A DNA stretch of 5,967 bases from contig DMBA01000063.1 in NCBI GenBank assembly GCA_003446315.1, positions 1-5,967 on the forward strand, in the 5' to 3' direction. The DNA is from Ruminococcus sp. Lineage in GTDB: Bacteria > Bacillota > Clostridia > Oscillospirales > Ruminococcaceae. Below the pieces are notes generated by a model. It did no database searches, had not been told where the DNA came from, and saw nothing but the letters and a program-made list of their open reading frames with translations. Of this stretch, positions 5,859 through 5,967 are shown piece by piece. Each line of letters begins with the position of its first letter. Position 1 is the first letter of the stretch. Position numbers and translations under genes: made by a program.

Positions 5859-5887
5859 ATTATAACATATTATCTGGAAAAGTTCAA
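5859..5887 (-). promoter_or_regulatory. Sigma-A promoter for the CotH-domain gene
   Basis: On the - strand the -35 box TTGAAC (5887-5882) and the -10 box TATAAT (5864-5859) are separated by exactly 17 bases. The bases before the -10 box are TGT, giving an extended -10 (TGTTATAAT). Five of six -35 positions and all six -10 positions match the consensus TTGACA/TATAAT except for the swapped last two -35 bases. An A/T-rich tract (TATATTTTTT) lies about 20 bases upstream of the -35 box. Transcription should begin near 5852 and run into the CotH-domain gene. Confidence 0.8.
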
Positions 5888-5920
5888 TGGGAGCAATCAG
5901 AAAAAATATACAGTGAGACT

Positions 5921-5961
5921 GCATTGGAGCAGAATCGGAGCCGGGCTCCCCGCTTCAATGC
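5921..5961. repeat. 41-base bipartite hairpin at the window edge, role unknown
   Basis: GCATTGGAGC (5921-5930) pairs with GCTTCAATGC (5952-5961) over ten positions with one G-T wobble. Inside, GGAGC (5937-5941) pairs with GCTCC (5945-5949). It lies about 34 bases upstream of the -35 box. It could be the terminator of a - strand gene beyond the edge, although the T-run (5901-5906 on the - strand) comes about 15 bases after the stem; it could also be an operator or a repeated palindromic element. From 5888 to the edge no convincing gene is seen. Confidence 0.45.
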
Positions 5962-5967
5962 CAACAA

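Noticed and set aside
5888..5967. Short open frames running off the right edge on both strands, for example a - strand frame ending in TVYFF
   Set aside because: Each is under 30 codons with no recognisable motif or start, and the hairpin occupies the same bases. They cannot be told from chance.

Overview
The window looks like chromosomal DNA from a cellulosome-bearing or cellulosome-related Firmicute, most likely a Ruminococcus-type member of the Oscillospiraceae. The evidence is the conserved YbaB-RecR gene pair typical of Firmicutes, base composition of roughly half G+C, and a large secreted protein carrying a dockerin-type calcium loop, a lamin-tail domain and a CotH kinase domain. That last combination is characteristic of gut and rumen Ruminococcus. 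No species can be named from the sequence alone.

Left part (1-3239, + strand): a tightly packed run of five genes on one strand. It starts with the C-terminal end of the nucleoid-associated protein YbaB/EbfC, then recR (recombinational repair), a HAD-superfamily phosphatase, an amidohydrolase-2 (TIM-barrel) metal hydrolase, and a tRNA-dihydrouridine synthase. Junctions are a 1-base overlap, an 11-base gap, a 35-base gap and a 4-base ATGA overlap. No promoter or terminator was seen inside the run, so it is probably one operon that starts upstream of the window, likely with dnaX if the usual Firmicute order holds. The genes share an operon but not an obvious pathway: DNA repair, metabolite clean-up or hydrolysis, and tRNA modification.

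Middle (3240-3336): a short intergenic stretch between convergent genes. It holds a 10-bp hairpin flanked by a T-run on one side and an A-run on the other, so it can act as a terminator for both strands.

Right part (3337-5562, - strand): one monocistronic-looking gene for a 741-residue exported protein. Its order is signal peptide, half or degenerate dockerin, lamin-tail domain, Fn3-associated/chitobiase-type beta-sandwich, and CotH kinase-like domain. It has its own strong ribosome binding site.

Far right (5563-5967): about 400 bases with no convincing gene. On the - strand there is a near-ideal sigma-A promoter (TTGAAC, 17-base spacer, extended TGT-TATAAT), which implies a leader of about 290 nt before the CotH gene. 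The leader contains several short inverted repeats but matches no riboswitch class I can recognise. At the very edge lies a 41-base hairpin of unknown role. The most notable features are the dockerin whose first calcium loop merges into the signal peptide, the cysteine-rich exported kinase-like protein it belongs to, and this unexplained leader.
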